This document shows positions 5,784-6,603 of a stretch of 6,603 nt of DNA, piece after piece. Both the position numbers and the translations under genes were made by a program. The notes under the pieces were generated by a model. The model did not search any database. It was not told where the DNA came from and saw only the letters and a program-made list of their open reading frames with translations. This DNA comes from Lachnospiraceae bacterium (lineage in GTDB: Bacteria > Bacillota_A > Clostridia > Lachnospirales > Lachnospiraceae), in assembly GCA_017540915.1 (NCBI GenBank), contig JAFYAD010000240.1:1-6603 (forward strand), in the 5' to 3' direction. Position 1 is the stretch's first letter, and every line of letters begins with the position of its first letter.

Positions 5784-6603
5784 ATGAAGCGGAGAATAAT
5801 AGTAATAGGAGCCGGGGCGGCAGGTCTGATGGCGGCCGCGACAGCAGCAGAGAAGGGTGCGCTTGTCACACTGCTGGAAAAAAATGAGAAAGCCGGCAAA
5901 AAAATATATATCACAGGCAAGGGAAGATGCAATCTTGCGAATGCGTGTGCAACGGAGGATTTTTTCGGTAATGTGGTGTCACATTCCAAGTTCTTGTATA
6001 GCGCGATATACGGGTTTACACCGCAGGATACCATAGATTTTTTTGAACAGAACGGACTGTCGGTTAAGACAGAGAGAGGAAACAGAGTTTTTCCCGTCAG
6101 TGACCATGCCTCGGATGTAACGAAAACACTGGTGAATGTCTGTAAAAAAAGGGGTGTGGATATCCGTTATGACACAGAAGTTGTAAAAGTAATGTGCGGT
6201 GACATTTCGGGCGGTGAGATGACTGATGCGCCGGATAATGACAATAAATCGAAGAGTTCAAAAAAAACCTGCAACAAAAAGATCATCGGCGTAAAGGTAA
6301 GAAATGCAGATACCGGGGGCGAGTCGGAGGAATTATACGCTGATGCAGTGATAATAGCGACCGGAGGAAGATCCTACCCCTCTACAGGCTCTACGGGAGA
6401 CGGATACAGGCTTGCAGGAGAGCTGTCCCACAGGGTGACGGATATACGACCTGCACTGGTTCCGCTTAATGCGAGAGAAGGCTTTTGTGCGAAATTGAGC
6501 GGTCTGTCCCTGAAAAACATTTCAATACGGATAATGCGAGGGAAAAAGAAGCTGTATGAGGATTTTGGTGAGCTGCTTTTCACACACTTCGGAGTCAGCG
6601 GTC
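5784..6603 (+). CDS. HI0933/YhiN-like NAD(P)/FAD-dependent oxidoreductase, 3' end outside window
   Basis: This open frame runs without a stop to the right edge: 273 codons of a family usually about 400-430 residues. It is a flavoprotein of the HI0933 (BaiN-like) group. Visible features are the N-terminal Rossmann FAD motif GAGAAG (9-14) after a beta strand IIVI, the acidic residue E32 expected to bind the FAD ribose, the family signature GKGRCNLAN (45-53), RVFPVSD (101-107), and the second dinucleotide motif IATGGRSYPSTGSTGDGY (191-208). The physiological substrate of most members is unknown. Residues about 138-166 are a polar, lysine/serine/aspartate-rich low-complexity stretch that looks like a loop insertion. 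ATG 5784 is chosen because the family begins right at the Rossmann strand; its ribosome site is weak (GAG at 5771-5773). A TTG at 5769 in frame is the alternative. In Clostridia this family often follows an RpiR gene, from memory. Confidence 0.92.
   Translation, partial: MKRRIIVIGAGAAGLMAAATAAEKGALVTLLEKNEKAGKKIYITGKGRCNLANACATEDFFGNVVSHSKFLYSAIYGFTPQDTIDFFEQNGLSVKTERGNRVFPVSDHASDVTKTLVNVCKKRGVDIRYDTEVVKVMCGDISGGEMTDAPDNDNKSKSSKKTCNKKIIGVKVRNADTGGESEELYADAVIIATGGRSYPSTGSTGDGYRLAGELSHRVTDIRPALVPLNAREGFCAKLSGLSLKNISIRIMRGKKKLYEDFGELLFTHFGVSG

Overview
The window reads as chromosomal DNA from an anaerobic Firmicute, most likely a Lachnospiraceae-type Clostridia (Butyrivibrio/Roseburia-like). The reasons are mid-GC codon use, AGGAGG-type ribosome sites, a Na+-pumping decarboxylase, a secreted L,D-transpeptidase with a VSG(D/N)x repeat tail, and an RpiR regulator followed by an HI0933-type flavoprotein. 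The genus is an inference from gene content only. All five genes are on the + strand; four are complete and the last runs off the right edge.

Region 1 (1-2779) holds two subunits of a membrane decarboxylase: the beta subunit (OadB/GcdB/MmdB family, 22-1170) and a biotin-dependent carboxyltransferase (OadA/PycB family, 1379-2779). The carboxyltransferase has no attached biotin domain, so the biotin carrier and the small membrane subunit are expected on separate genes, probably to the left of the window. Together they would decarboxylate oxaloacetate (or interconvert it with pyruvate) and couple this to Na+ export.

Region 2 (2780-3011) is a non-coding gap. It holds a perfect 15-bp-arm palindrome, possibly the 3' end of the decarboxylase transcript, followed by a structured inverted-repeat element.

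Region 3 (3012-5637) is a secreted YkuD-type L,D-transpeptidase with Ig-like segments and a 12-unit pentapeptide repeat. It overlaps by 26 nt a MurR/RpiR-family regulator (HTH plus SIS domain). Region 4 (5638-6603) is a 146-bp spacer and the first 273 codons of an HI0933-like FAD flavoprotein.

The main discovery candidate is in the two intergenic gaps, 1165-1341 (copy A) and 2840-2982 (copy B). Each is an imperfect multi-arm fold closed by a long terminal helix. The two share architecture and a few core motifs (CAAGG / ATGCTTGCAT / CTTTG, then GAAC...GC-hairpin-GC...GTTC). The arms differ in sequence yet stay paired, which is covariation. Their non-Watson-Crick positions are G-T wobbles and tandem G-A mismatches when read on the + strand, and these would be A-C and T-C mismatches on the other strand. 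This suggests the working form is a + strand RNA (or single-stranded DNA) rather than a symmetric DNA palindrome. Both copies can also form competing folds. I do not recognise this as a named RNA family.
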